This document shows positions 43,215 through 53,069 of a stretch of DNA of 64,000 bases, piece by piece. A model generated the notes under the pieces. It did no database searches. It saw only the letters and a program-made list of their open reading frames with translations, and was not told the origin of the DNA. The DNA is from DASYQD01 sp963846495 (GTDB lineage: Bacteria; Acidobacteriota; Thermoanaerobaculia; Multivoradales; JAIOJS01): the NCBI GenBank assembly GCA_963846495.1, contig CAWJWP010000016.1, forward strand, positions 596,598 through 660,597, read 5' to 3'. Numbering within the stretch: position 1 is the first letter of the stretch; each line of letters opens with the position of its first letter. The position numbers and the translations under genes are program-made.

Positions 43215-46200
43215 GCGCCTGCACGAGCGGCGCGCGCACGGTCGCGGCGACGGCGGCGAGGCTGGCGAGGCAGCCGACGGCGAGGACGGCGAGCAACGTC
43301 CAGGCAAGTGATTGCCAGGGGATGGTGGCGGCCCGGGCGGCGAGGTTCGGAGCCGTCGCAGCGGCGGCGGCGAGCAGGCCGATGGCGAGGCCGGCGGCGA
43401 GGAGGACGAGGTTCTCGGCCAGCACGAAGGCGCCGAGCTGACCGCGGCGGAAGCCGAGGGCCGACATCATGGCCAGCTCGCGGCGGCGCTCGAGCGCGTT
43501 GCGCAGCAGCACGACGCCGAGACCGACGGTGCCGAGCAGCAGGCCGAGGCCGCCGAGGGCCTGGAAGGTCGCGAGGTAGGCGGTCTCGACGGCGGCGAAG
43601 GCGTGCAGACGATCCGCCGTCGACGTGGCGTCGAAGCCGAACGGCGCGAGGCCCGCTTCGAGCGCCTCGCTGATCGCGCGCGCGCGCTGCTCGCCGCCGC
43701 GCGGCGCGTCGACGAGGAAGTAAGACGCCCCGGCGCGGCTCGGGAAGTGGCGCTCGAAGGCGCTCTCGGCGATCAGCAGCTCGCTCTGGAAGATGCTCTT
43801 CCGCAGCAGGCCGACGAGACGCAGCCGCAGCGGCCTGCCCCTCTCGTCGGCGAGCACGACGTCCTCGCCCAGGCCGCGCTTCAGGATCCACGTCGCCGAG
43901 TTGGCGTCGGCGAACGCCGGGACGATGCCCTCACCGAGGTCCTCGTCGAGCAGCCGCCACGGCTCTGTCGTTTCCTTCGCCAGCGCCTGAAAGGAGAAGC
44001 CGCCGCGGGCGATCATCTCCGCCGGCGCGCCGAGCACGCGCGGGCGCTGCGGCTGGTAGAGGTTGAGGCAGCTCGCGTCCTCGCCGGGCAGCAGGCGGAA
44101 GGGCACGATCGTCGCGCCGGCGAGTGCCTGTGACGGCCCACTCCCGGATGCGCCGAGGCCGAGCTCCTCGCGGACGTCGGCGCGATTCAGATCGACGACG
44201 ATCGGCACGTCGCTCTCGGCCACCAGCGCGAAGCCGCCGGTGCCGGAGTCGCGCGCCGAGAGATCGGCATCGGCTTCGCCGCGGTTCGCCGCCACGACGG
44301 CGAGGACGAAGGTCGCGCAGGCGACGAGCGCCGCGGCGAGCAGGCTGCGGCCGCGGTTGCGCGCGCCGTTGCGCGCGCCGGCGGCGAGCCACGCCGGTCC
44401 GCGCAGCGCGAAGGCGCGGCGGTGCTGCCACGAGCGTCCGCGTCCCCAGCGGTCCGCCAGCGCGGCGAGACCGGCGACGAGCACCAGCGCGCCGGCGGCG
44501 AAGGCGAGGGCCGGCGCCGCGCGCTCGCCGGCGAGCAGAGCGGCCACGATCGCGACGACTGCTCCGACGAGCGCAGTCACCATCGTCCACCAGGCGAGCT
44601 TCGAGCGCCGCCCAGCCTCGATCGCGCTGGCGACTTCCCCGGCGAGGAGCCGCGGCACCGGCGCTCGCGACGCGCGCCTGAACGCCAGCGCGAGCGTGAT
44701 CACGACGACCAGCAACGACAGGCCGGCACCCAGCAGCAGCGTGCCCGAACGCACGTGGAGGAAGAGCACCGGGGCGCCGATCGCTCCCACCCACCAGGTG
44801 CGCAGGCCGTGCAGCATGAGCGCGGCGAAACCGACGGCGCCCGCGAGCCCGATGAGCACGCCGAGCGCCGACACCGCGCCGGCCTCGGCAAGGAGGCGAC
44901 GACGCACCGCTCGCGTGGGGAAACCGAGAGCGCCGAGGAGGCCGATCTCGCGCGCCCGCGCCTCGATCGCCAGGCCTTCGAGCAGCGCCACCAACAGCAG
45001 CGCCGCGGCGAGCAGGAAGACGCTGAAGGCGAGGAAGAGGCCCGCGAAATCCGTCGAGCCGCGGCCGGCAGCGAGCGCTTCGGCACGCACCTCACGCACC
45101 ACGAGGCCTGCCGCCGCCGGAGCGATCGCGCGCGGCAGGGCGCCCGCGAGCGTTCGCGCCAGTGTCTCGGCGGTCGTGCCGGCGGGCGGCCGCAGGCGCA
45201 GCGAAGAGATGGCGCCGAAGCGGCTGCGCCAGAGCCGCTGGCCGTCGGTGAGCGAGACGAACGCCTTCGGCGCCGCGCGGTGGCGCTGCCAGTACTCCTC
45301 GTCGATCGGGCGGATGCGCGAGAGGTCGACCGGGAACGGCGGATCCCAGTCGCTCATCCGCGCGGCGTCGGAGAGGCCCGGAAGCTCGGGCGTGAGGCTC
45401 GGATCGGCGCCGAGGCCGCGCATCGGCACCACCGCAGCGACGCGGAAGCGCGCCGTGCGCTCGACCAGCGCGTCGCGCGGGCCGACGGCGAAGTAGGCGA
45501 GATCCAGCTCGGCGCCGGGCGCAGCACCGAGCTGCTTCGCCGCCCACTCGCCGAGCGCGATCTCGCCGGGCGCGAGCGGACGCATCGTGGTGCCGTCGAC
45601 GGTCGACAGCGAAGCACGCGGACTGAGCGCCGCGACCGTCGAGTAGGGCACCTCGCGATCGCCGACACGCATGCGGTTGGCGAGATAGGTGAAGACCGTC
45701 GTCGCCAGGGCGCCGGCCTGCTGCGCCGATGCCGCGATGCGCGCCGCCGGCGCATCGTCGAGGACGAGCCGCTCGCTCTCCACCACCACCTCGCCGCCAT
45801 GCACCGCGAGTCGCAGGCCGAGGTCCGCGAGCGTCACGGCCCGCGCCAGCGCAGCTCCTGCCGCTGTGTGCGTGAGGGACGCAGCCGCGGGAGTCGCGGC
45901 GCTCATGTCTGCGGCACCTCGCGCGACCAAGAGATTCGCTCGCTCGCGCGCGCCGACAGCGCGAGCGAGCCGCGTGCGCTCGACCACTGCGTTCAGCGGC
46001 GCCGCCTGCCGCGCGTCGAGGCGGAAGCCGCCGAGCCCGCGGTCGGGCAGCACGCCCGCGACGTCAAGCCGCAGCGTGGCGACCGTCTCGTGCGCCTCCT
46101 GACGGCCGATGAGCGTCTCGCGCGGGACGGCCGAGTAGGTCGGGACGAGCAGATCGACGGTGTCGCCGACTTCGGCGCCGAGCTCGCGCGCGAGCGCTTC

Positions 46201-46599
46201 GGCGAGCAGCACGGATGGGAACTGCTGCCCCGCTCGCCGCTCGAACGCCAGCGACTCGCCGGGGAAGAAGTCGCGCCAGGCAGCGTCGACGCCGAGCACG
46301 GTGACGCCCGAGGCGCGACGCCCGCTGTCGCCATGCCGCGCGGAAGCGCGGACGACCAGCGCCGCGGCCGTCGTGCCGCCGCCCTCGCGCGCCCAATCCG
46401 CGGCGAGCTCGTGGCGAAACGCGCGCTCGGCGACGACCACCCGCTCGACGCCGCCGAGCCGCGACAGCGCGAGCTCGCGCAGGCTGCCGCGCACCGAGTC
46501 GCCGACGATCAGCGCGCCGGCGAGCACCGCCGTCGCCACCGCCACCGCCAGCACGAGCGCGAGGTGCGCCCGGCGGTGGTAGATCAGGCTTCGCAGCAC
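43201..46599 (-). CDS. ABC transporter permease, double FtsX-domain (MacB/LolC-like)
   Basis: A 1132-residue intact permease. One N-terminal helix (HLALVLAVAVATAVLAGALI), a large extracytoplasmic region, a first FtsX helix bundle (FSVFLLAAALLLVALLEGLA ... RRLLAEAGAVSALGVLIGLA), a second extracytoplasmic region, and a second FtsX bundle at the C-terminus (FQALGGLGLLLGTVGLGVVL then LRNALERRRELAMMSALGF). This two-bundle form acts with a LolD/MacB-type ATPase to move lipoproteins or other substrates. Start GTG 46599, overlapping the ATPase stop by 16 nt. Confidence 0.87.
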   Translation of the reverse strand: MLRSLIYHRRAHLALVLAVAVATAVLAGALIVGDSVRGSLRELALSRLGGVERVVVAERAFRHELAADWAREGGGTTAAALVVRASARHGDSGRRASGVTVLGVDAAWRDFFPGESLAFERRAGQQFPSVLLAEALARELGAEVGDTVDLLVPTYSAVPRETLIGRQEAHETVATLRLDVAGVLPDRGLGGFRLDARQAAPLNAVVERTRLARAVGARERANLLVARGAADMSAATPAAASLTHTAAGAALARAVTLADLGLRLAVHGGEVVVESERLVLDDAPAARIAASAQQAGALATTVFTYLANRMRVGDREVPYSTVAALSPRASLSTVDGTTMRPLAPGEIALGEWAAKQLGAAPGAELDLAYFAVGPRDALVERTARFRVAAVVPMRGLGADPSLTPELPGLSDAARMSDWDPPFPVDLSRIRPIDEEYWQRHRAAPKAFVSLTDGQRLWRSRFGAISSLRLRPPAGTTAETLARTLAGALPRAIAPAAAGLVVREVRAEALAAGRGSTDFAGLFLAFSVFLLAAALLLVALLEGLAIEARAREIGLLGALGFPTRAVRRRLLAEAGAVSALGVLIGLAGAVGFAALMLHGLRTWWVGAIGAPVLFLHVRSGTLLLGAGLSLLVVVITLALAFRRASRAPVPRLLAGEVASAIEAGRRSKLAWWTMVTALVGAVVAIVAALLAGERAAPALAFAAGALVLVAGLAALADRWGRGRSWQHRRAFALRGPAWLAAGARNGARNRGRSLLAAALVACATFVLAVVAANRGEADADLSARDSGTGGFALVAESDVPIVVDLNRADVREELGLGASGSGPSQALAGATIVPFRLLPGEDASCLNLYQPQRPRVLGAPAEMIARGGFSFQALAKETTEPWRLLDEDLGEGIVPAFADANSATWILKRGLGEDVVLADERGRPLRLRLVGLLRKSIFQSELLIAESAFERHFPSRAGASYFLVDAPRGGEQRARAISEALEAGLAPFGFDATSTADRLHAFAAVETAYLATFQALGGLGLLLGTVGLGVVLLRNALERRRELAMMSALGFRRGQLGAFVLAENLVLLAAGLAIGLLAAAAATAPNLAARAATIPWQSLAWTLLAVLAVGCLASLAAVAATVRAPLVQALKEE

Positions 46600-47301
46600 C
46601 GGCCGTCCTGGAGCTCGAAGCGGCGGCCGAGCCGCGCCGCGACCGCCGGGTTGTGCGTCACCACGACGAGCGCCGCCGCCGCGCCGTCGCGCTCGCTCAC
46701 CCGCCGCGCCTTCGTGGTGGAGCTCGAGCAGCAGGTCGACGATCGCCGTCGCGCTCTTGGCGTCGAGCTGACCCGTCGGCTCGTCGCACAGCAGCAGCCG
46801 CGGTCCGAGCAGCAACGCACGCGCGATCGCCGCCCGCTGCCGCTCGCCGCCCGAGAGCTCGGCCGGCCGATGCGCGGCGCGCGCGGCGAGCCCGACGCGG
46901 TCGAGCAGCTCGCGCGCCCGCCGCTCGCGCGCGCCGTCGACGCGCCCGAAGGCGAGCGCCGGCAGCAGCACGTTCTCGAGCACCGTGTACTGCGGCAGCA
47001 GGTGATGGTCCTGGAAGACGAAGCCGATGCGCTCGTTGCGCAGCCGTGCGAGCGCGCGCTCGGGCAGCGCGAAGGGATCGGCGCCGGCGAGCCGCAGCTC
47101 TCCGGCGGTCGGCCGCTCGAGCGTGCCGAGGACGTGCAGCAGCGTGCTCTTACCCGATCCCGACGGGCCGGTGATCGCCGCCGTCTCGCCCGCGCGCAGC
47201 GTGAAGCTGACGTCGGCGAGCACCCGCAGCGTCGTCGGCCCCAGCGCGAAGCTCTTCTCGAGGTCGCGCGCCTCGACCGCCGGCAGCTCAGCGGACGTCA
47301 T
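46584..47301 (-). CDS. ABC transporter ATPase, LolD/MacB type (one frameshift)
   Basis: About 239 residues. Walker A GPSGSGKSTLLHVLG, Q-loop VFQDHHLLPQ, signature LSGGERQRAAIARALL, Walker B LLLCDEPTGQLD and H-loop VVVTHNPAVA place it in the MacB/LolD group, which pairs with FtsX-type permeases such as the one encoded next. A frame change near 46710 separates Walker B from the H-loop. ATG 47301 overlaps the thioesterase stop (ATGA). Confidence 0.88.
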
Positions 47302-47738
47302 CGCGCCTCATCTTCCGACGAAGCGACGTGCTCCGCGAGCTGCTCGGCCAGGAACGCGGGGATAGGGACCGGCCGCGGCCGCCCGCCGCCGAGCACGCAG
47401 CACACCGACGACACCTCGCCGCGCGCCACCAGCCGCTCGCCGCAGGTGAAGGTGAAGGCGTAGGTCATCGACGAGCCGCCTTTCCGCACGACACGGACGT
47501 GAATGTCGAGCACGTCGCCGAGGCGCGCCGGCGAACGGAAGTCGCACGACGCCGACCGCCGCGGCCAACCCAGGAGCTGCCCCTCGTGCTCGAAGTGCAC
47601 CGCCGTGCCCGCAGCCGCGAGCAACTCGTGCTCCGCCGTCTCCATGAAGACGAAGAAGCGCGAGAAGTGGACGATGCCGCCCATGTCGGTGTCGGCGAAC
47701 TCGATCTTGCGCCGCGTGCGCAGCTCAGAGAGGGGCAT
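47298..47738 (-). CDS. Hotdog-fold acyl-CoA thioesterase (YbgC/4HBT-like)
   Basis: A 146-residue hotdog protein. The motif EFADTDMGGIVHFSRFFVFM carries the catalytic Asp/Gly pattern of 4-hydroxybenzoyl-CoA thioesterase-like enzymes (D.D..G.VH...Y), followed by ETAEHELL. It hydrolyses an acyl-CoA; substrate unknown. ATG 47738 lies inside the end of the glycosyltransferase gene, overlapping by 14 nt, and its stop overlaps the ABC ATPase start. Confidence 0.85.
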   Translation of the reverse strand: MPLSELRTRRKIEFADTDMGGIVHFSRFFVFMETAEHELLAAAGTAVHFEHEGQLLGWPRRSASCDFRSPARLGDVLDIHVRVVRKGGSSMTYAFTFTCGERLVARGEVSSVCCVLGGGRPRPVPIPAFLAEQLAEHVASSEDEAR

Positions 47739-49055
47739 CGTTGGCTCCAACGGAGACTGGACTCGCCACGGTTTCCGCGAGCACGGCAGCGGTGGCCTGC
47801 GAGCCATCGCCTCCTCACCGCGCGCGGCGAAGACAGCGGCGCGGCCGCGGCGGCCGAGCTCGAGGCGGCGTGGCTCGTCGTCGAGGAGCGTGCGCAGCCC
47901 GGCGGCGAGCGCTTCGGCGGAGCCAGGCTCGACGAGCAAGCCGCCGCCGGTCTCCTCGATCATCTCGGGGAACGAGCCGTGGCGCGGCAGCACGACCGGG
48001 ACTCCGTTGGCCATCGCTTCGAGCGCGAACAGCCCCTTGGGCTCGCGATAGACGGTGGGCACCGCCAGCACGTCGAGCGAGCGCAGGAAGCTCACCTTGC
48101 CGGCGAGGTCGACCTCGCCCACGTGCTCGACGCGGTCGGCGAGGCCGAGCTCGGCGAGGCGCGCCGCGAGCTTCGCGAAGTAGGCGCGGTCCTTCGGCCC
48201 GAGGTAGCCGGCGACGCGCAGCCGCAGCGACTCGCGGCCGGGCTCGCGGGCGAGCTGCGCGAAGGCGTCGACCAGCAGGTGGAGGCCCTTCTCCGGGCAG
48301 ATGCGGGCGAGGTAGCCGATCGTCGGCGGCCGCTCGGCGGGCCGCGGCGGCGGCTCCGCCGCGTACTGGTCGAGGCGGATGCCGAGCGGCACGACGCGCA
48401 GCGCCCCGTCGTCGACGCCGAGCAGCCGCGCCATCTCGGCGGCGTACCAGCGCGACGGCGCGATGAAGAGGTCGGCGTCTTTGGCGCGCTCGGCGAGCAG
48501 CGCCAGCGCGCGGCCGCGATAGGGCTCGACGAGCTCGCCGAGGAAGAGGTCCTCGCCCTGCAGCGACACCACGACCGGCACCCGCAACGCTTCGCGCAGC
48601 CGCCGCGCCATGCCGAGGAAGAGCGAGTTGGAGAGGTGCACCACGTCGGGCCGCGCCTCGCTCGCCAGCCACTCGACCAGCTTGTCGAGCTCCTTGCTCT
48701 GCGCCCCCTGCTCGCCGGCGAGCGTCGACAGCGTCAGCTCGCCGAGAGCGCGCGCGTCGGTCGAGCCGGCGAAGCGCGACACCCAGCGCAGCAGCCCCGG
48801 CCGGTCGAGGAGGCGGTCGAGCCACCGCGGCGTGCGGCGGAAGAGGCCGACCTTCTGCTGCAGGTAGACGTTGACGGCGCCGTAGAAGACGCGACCGATC
48901 GCCACCCCTTCCTCGTCCGTGCGCATCGGCGTGTAGGTGGGCAGCAGCACGACGTCGTGCCCGAGCCGCATCAGCGCCGCGGCGAGGGTGTTGTCGTGCA
49001 GGCAGCTGCCGCAGTACATGCCGGCCGCGCCGGCGCCGACGTAGGCGATCTTCAT
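47725..49055 (-). CDS. GT4-type glycosyltransferase (one frameshift near the end)
   Basis: About 443 residues. The N-terminal MKIAYVGAGAAGMYCGSCLH and the GT-B C-terminal block YLARICPEKGLHLLVDAFAQ and EPKGLFALEAMANGVPVVLP are family-4 retaining glycosyltransferase features, with the E.7E-type catalytic motif. It probably adds sugars to a lipid or exported glycan. A frame change near 47800 diverts the last 22 codons; in the shifted frame the sequence continues ATAAVLAETVASPVSVGAND then APL and stop at 47725, the natural end. ATG 49055 overlaps the symporter stop (ATGA). Confidence 0.87.
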
Positions 49056-50568
49056 GCGCGCGCCTCGCCGCGATCGCGCGCCGTCGCCGACGGTTGCGTC
49101 GGTGCGGGCAGGAAGCGCTCGACGCGCTCGTCGGCGGGCGCGCGCGTCGCGAGCGAGCCGACGACCATCGCCAGCGTCGAGGCGGCGAGCACGACGACGA
49201 CCGGCATGAGGCCGGTGCCGCCGACCGTGTAGCCCGGGTTGCTCCAGCCGCGGGCGAGGAACCACGCCCACGTCGCCATCGCGGTGACGATCGAGGCGAT
49301 GCCGCCCGCCGCCGTACTGCGCCGCCAGAAGAGCGCCGCGACGAGCAGCGGCAGGAGCCCGGCAAAGCCGGTGAACGCCCAGACGCCGATGCGGAAGAGG
49401 CTGCGCTCGGCGGCGAGCGACAGCGCCCAGGCGGCGACGAGCACGACGACGACGAAGACGCGCCCGGTGAGGACCTGCGCGCGCTCGGAGAAAGGCCGTC
49501 CGCGTCGCTGTCGCGAGCGCCCGACGACATCGCGGGTGAACATCGTCGACAGCGCCAGGACCTGCGTGTCGACCGACGCCATGACCGCGGCGAAGACGCC
49601 GGCGGCGAGGACGCTGCCGAGCAGCCCCGGCGCGTGGCCGCGCAGCATCCGCATCAGCACCGAGCTCGCCGCCGGGCCGTGGAGGCCAGGGATGTCGATT
49701 GCAGCCATGACGCCGAGCAGCACGCTGGGCAGCCAGATCGCCGCCACGCAGAGCGGATAGGCGACGACCGAGAGCCGGAAGCTCGCGGCGCTCCTCGCCG
49801 TCAGCCAGGTGAGGAACATGTGCGGGAACATCGCCACCGAGAGCGGGATCGCCGTGTAGCTCAGCATCTCGAGCGGGCGGATGCGGTCGCCGCGCACGAG
49901 GAGCTCGGGTTGCTCGGCCGCGAGCCGCGCGAACACCGCGCGACAGGCCGCCGAGGTCGCCGACGATGACGGCGAAGAGCGCGGCGCCGAGCGCCACGAA
50001 GATCACCGTCTGGAAGGAGTTCACCCACGCCGTGCCGCGCATGCCGCCGAGCACGACATAGCCGAGCACCACGGCGACGGTGAGGAGGCTCGCCAGCCAC
50101 TCCGGCAGCGCGCCGTCGGAGACCTCGACCAGCGTCAGCCCGCCGCCCTTGACGCCGAGCAGCAGGTACGGCACGAGGAGCACGAGCAGCGCGGCGAACA
50201 GCAGCAGCGCGAGCGGCTCCGAGCCCCAACGCTCGCGGAAGTACTCGACCTGCGTCAGGAACCCGTGACGCCGCGCCAGCGCCCACACCCGCGTGCCGAG
50301 GTAGAGGAACACCACGGGCGCGACGAGCGCCGACGACGACGCCATCAACGCGAACACGCCGATGCCGCGCTGGTAGCTCTCCGCCGAGGCGCCGAGCAGC
50401 GAGAAGGCCGTCATGTGCGCGCCGAGGAGCGACGTCAGCATCAGCACCGGCCCCAGCGAGCGCGCGGCGAGGAAGAAATCCGCGCTGGTCCGCTGCGCCA
50501 AGCCGAGTGCTCGCGGCGCCGATCACGATCAGCGCGAGGAGATAGAGCGCGACGATGGCGAGAGTCAC
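49052..50568 (-). CDS. Sodium:solute symporter, SSS family (two frameshifts)
   Basis: About 505 residues with twelve or more helices. TSADFFLAARSLGPVLMLTS, LGYVVLGGMRGTAWVNSFQT and MASVDTQVLALSTMFTRDVV are typical SSS motifs (Na+-coupled uptake of organic acids, amino acids or sugars). Frame changes near 50510 (after ASTRLG) and 49942 (after DLGGLSR) interrupt it. Start GTG 50568 overlaps the stop of the small DUF3311 gene. DUF3311 followed by an SSS symporter is a familiar pair. Confidence 0.88.
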
Positions 50569-50849
50569 TGGCGCGCCTCGCCGCCGCCATCATCGTCGGG
50601 CGGCACCTCGCGCGGCCAGCTCCAGCGCACCGCCAGCACCAGCACGACGCTCGCCGCGACACAGAACGCGACGTGGTACGCGAGCCCGATCGGCAGCCCG
50701 AGCACGATCCGCGCGTCGCGCCACAGCCACACGTCCTGGTGGAGGACGAAGAGCGCGGCTAGCAGAACAGCCGCGGCGGCAAAGCGCGACCGGTTGAGTC
50801 CACTAGCGCGGAGGTCGCTTGCTTGATCCACAACGATGGCCGGCCGCAT
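50565..50849 (-). CDS. DUF3311-like small membrane protein
   Basis: A 94-residue protein with two membrane helices (FAAAAVLLAALFVLHQDVWL; YHVAFCVAASVVLVLAVRW). Small two-helix DUF3311 proteins typically precede SSS symporters and are thought to be accessory subunits. GTGA overlap with the symporter gene supports this. ATG 50849; a GTG 18 nt inside the frame is an alternative start. Confidence 0.8.
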   Translation of the reverse strand: MRPAIVVDQASDLRASGLNRSRFAAAAVLLAALFVLHQDVWLWRDARIVLGLPIGLAYHVAFCVAASVVLVLAVRWSWPREVPPDDDGGGEARQ

Positions 50850-50882
50850 GCGCCTATACGGATTCGGCCGATGCGAGTTGCC

Positions 50883-51038
50883 TCACTCGCAGACGATCGC
50901 GGGATCCTCGTCTAAACGCCGGCCTGCGTTCCGGAGACCGACCTTGCGAATCGCCGCCTGCCGCTTCTCTTCCTCGACCATTTCGCGGACGGCCTCATCA
51001 AGAGGCGTTGCTGCTGTTCGGTCAAGCGAATGGACATC
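50883..51038 (-). CDS. Small antitoxin-like protein (one frameshift)
   Basis: Starting at ATG 51038, MSIRLTEQQQRLL leads, after a frame change near 51005, into DEAVREMVEEEKRQAAIRKV then GLRNAGRRLDEDPAIVCE. About 51 residues. The start resembles ribbon-helix-helix antitoxins, and the rest is a charged helix. No toxin gene follows. Solitary, disrupted, function unclear. Confidence 0.45.
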   Translation of the reverse strand, partial: DVHSLDRTAATPLDEAVREMVEEEKRQAAIRKVGLRNAGRRLDEDPAIVCE

Positions 51039-51076
51039 GCGGCGAGCATGGTACAACGGCCGCCTTCTCGCGCCGG

Positions 51077-52108
51077 TCACATCAGCGAGGCGGTCCGCTG
51101 CAGGAACCAGAAGGCGGCCATGGCGCCGATGCCGTAGGCGGGGACGGCGGTCGACCAGCGCGGCCAGGCGAGCGGCACTTTGCGCAGCGCCGCGGCGACG
51201 AGGAGGACGGCGCCGACGAAGGCGAGCTGGCCCAGCTCGATGCCGACGTTGAAGGAGAAGAGGGCCAGCGGGATCTCCGCCGTCGGCAAGCCGACCTCCG
51301 CCAGCGCTCCTGCGAAGCCCAGGCCGTGCAACAGCCCGAAGCCGGCCGCGACCGCCCACGGGGCTCGCTGCGTCAACGTTCGTTTGCCTTCGCGGGCGAG
51401 CTTGCGCGCGCTGATGAGCTCCACCGCCAGCACGTAGATGCTCAGCGCGATCGCCGCTTCGATCGGCGCCTGCGGCACCTGAACGACGCCGAGGGACGCC
51501 AGCGCCAGCGTGACGCTGTGGCCGGCGGTGAAGGCGGTGATCGTCCACAGGAGCGACCGCCCCCAGCCGACGAGCAGCACGAGGGCGAGCACGAAGAGCA
51601 GGTGGTCCCAGCCGAGGAGGATGTGCTCGACGCCGAGCGTCGCGTAGTCCTTGAAGACGCCGCCGCGGCTGCTGTCGGCCTCGATGGTGAAGCTCGGCGT
51701 CTCGGCCTTGAGCACGTGGCGGATGCTCCGCCCGTCGCGCAGCGCGATGCGGAGCAGCACGTCGGCCTGGCTGCCGGCGATGCCCTCGACGCCCACCGAC
51801 TTGCCCGCCAAACCGTGCGGGCAGCGGATCCGCCAGCTGGCGCGAATGCCGGTGCCTTCCTGCCGCACCTCCGGAGCGCCGACGCCCTCGCACTCGACGG
51901 GCAGCACCGGCCGCAGCTGGCTTCCCTGCACGCGAACCGCCGGCTGCTTCCATTTCACCTGCGCTTCGTCGGCCGAGATTTCCTCGATCTCGAGCAGCGC
52001 GGGCGCGAACTGATGGGCCCGCGCCGGCCCGCGCCGTCGCCGCAGCCGCGAGCCACCGCCGCCACGCGCAACGAGAAGCGCCCGCGCGAACCAACCGCGA
52101 CCCCTCAC
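51077..52108 (-). CDS. HupE/UreJ-family membrane protein
   Basis: About 343 residues. After a signal-like N-terminus comes an extracytoplasmic domain (~residues 35-160), then a HupE/UreJ-type membrane domain starting GVEHILLGWDHLLFVLALVL, with TAGHSVTLALASLGVVQVP and FGLLHGLGFAGALAEVGLP. Family members transport Ni2+ or Co2+; the histidines in VEH, WDH, GHS and LHG fit metal handling. GTG 52108 overlaps the isomerase stop. The first ~35 codons read oddly (Arg/Gly-rich) and may contain two compensating frameshifts within the signal peptide. Confidence 0.85.
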   Translation of the reverse strand: MRGRGWFARALLVARGGGGSRLRRRRGPARAHQFAPALLEIEEISADEAQVKWKQPAVRVQGSQLRPVLPVECEGVGAPEVRQEGTGIRASWRIRCPHGLAGKSVGVEGIAGSQADVLLRIALRDGRSIRHVLKAETPSFTIEADSSRGGVFKDYATLGVEHILLGWDHLLFVLALVLLVGWGRSLLWTITAFTAGHSVTLALASLGVVQVPQAPIEAAIALSIYVLAVELISARKLAREGKRTLTQRAPWAVAAGFGLLHGLGFAGALAEVGLPTAEIPLALFSFNVGIELGQLAFVGAVLLVAAALRKVPLAWPRWSTAVPAYGIGAMAAFWFLQRTASLM

Positions 52109-53069
52109 GATTCCCTCCCCGGCACGACGACGTCGAACTCCGTGCGCAGCTCGCGCAGCCGCAGCGCCAGCCAGTCGTCGGCGAGCTTCTGCAGCACCGC
52201 CTGCTCGACCTGCTCGCGCACGGCCGCGAGCGGCTCCACCGACGGCGCCTGGTACTCGTGCACCCACACCAGGTGGTGCCCGTAGTCCGACGGGATCGGC
52301 TCCGACCAGCTCCCCGGCCGCAGCGCCATCACCGCGCTCGCGAAGTCGCCGCCGAGCTCCGACTGCAGCCCCTGCTCGGTGAGCAGCTCGAAGTGCACCC
52401 GCGCCGGCGTCTCGTCGGCGAGCCGCAGCGCCGCCTCCAAATCCAAGTTCCCCTCGCCGAATCTTCGCCAGCACCTCGCGCGCCCGCGCCGCCGAGTCCG
52501 GCCACAGGAAGCCGTTGACCGCCACCTGCGAGATGCGGATGCGCGCCGACCGCATGTACTCCTCGCGGTGCGCGGCGTAGAACTGCTCGACGACCTCCGG
52601 GCGTCGGCTTCTGCACCAGCACGACGCTGCGGATCAGCCGCTTCGCCGCTGTCGGCGAGGATGCGCCGCACGATGAGGTCGCCCTCGTGGAGGCCGAGCT
52701 CCATCGCCGCGTCGGCCTTGCCGCCCGCCGAGTGCGCGTGCGGGTTGGCCTCGACGAAGTCGGCGATCTGCGCCAGGCGCGCCTGGGCGGCGGAGTTCTC
52801 GTGCATGCCGAGCGCGAGCGCGTACTGGAAGAGCACCTCGTCGTCGACCTGCATGTCGACCATCGCTCCCACTCGCTCTTCGTCGGCGCGCGGCCGACGT
52901 CGGCGACGAACTCCTTCACCACCGCCTCGAGACGGTGGGCGGGGATCTCGACGCGCTTCTTCTGCGCGCCGAAGGCCCCGTCCCGCAGCTCGACCAAGCC
53001 GAAGAGCAGGGCCCCGAGCGCCAGCATGTGCAGCGCCGGGGCCTTCAGCCACTTCAGTGCCGACTTCAC
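52105..53069 (-). CDS. PpiC-type peptidyl-prolyl isomerase, exported (several frameshifts)
   Basis: About 320 residues. The N-terminus MKSALKWLKAPALHMLALGA then LLFGLVELRDG is a membrane anchor; a helical chaperone-like part (VDDEVLFQYALALGMHENSA) and a parvulin-type part follow (GGDFASAVMALRPGSWSEPI then PSDYGHHLVWVHEY). It probably folds proteins in the periplasm. Frame changes near 52880, 52635, 52605 and 52465 fragment it. GTG 53069 overlaps the DUF3604 stop. Confidence 0.8.

Noticed and set aside
43201..47301. A single 1366-residue ABC ATPase-permease fusion
   Set aside because: The ATPase H-loop and its stop lie in another frame; a frameshift near 46710 creates the apparent fusion. ATPase and permease overlap by 16 nt as separate genes.
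47298..50501. A 1067-residue symporter-glycosyltransferase-thioesterase fusion
   Set aside because: Produced by frameshifts near 49942 and 47800; each component has its own start and stop with 4-14 nt overlaps.
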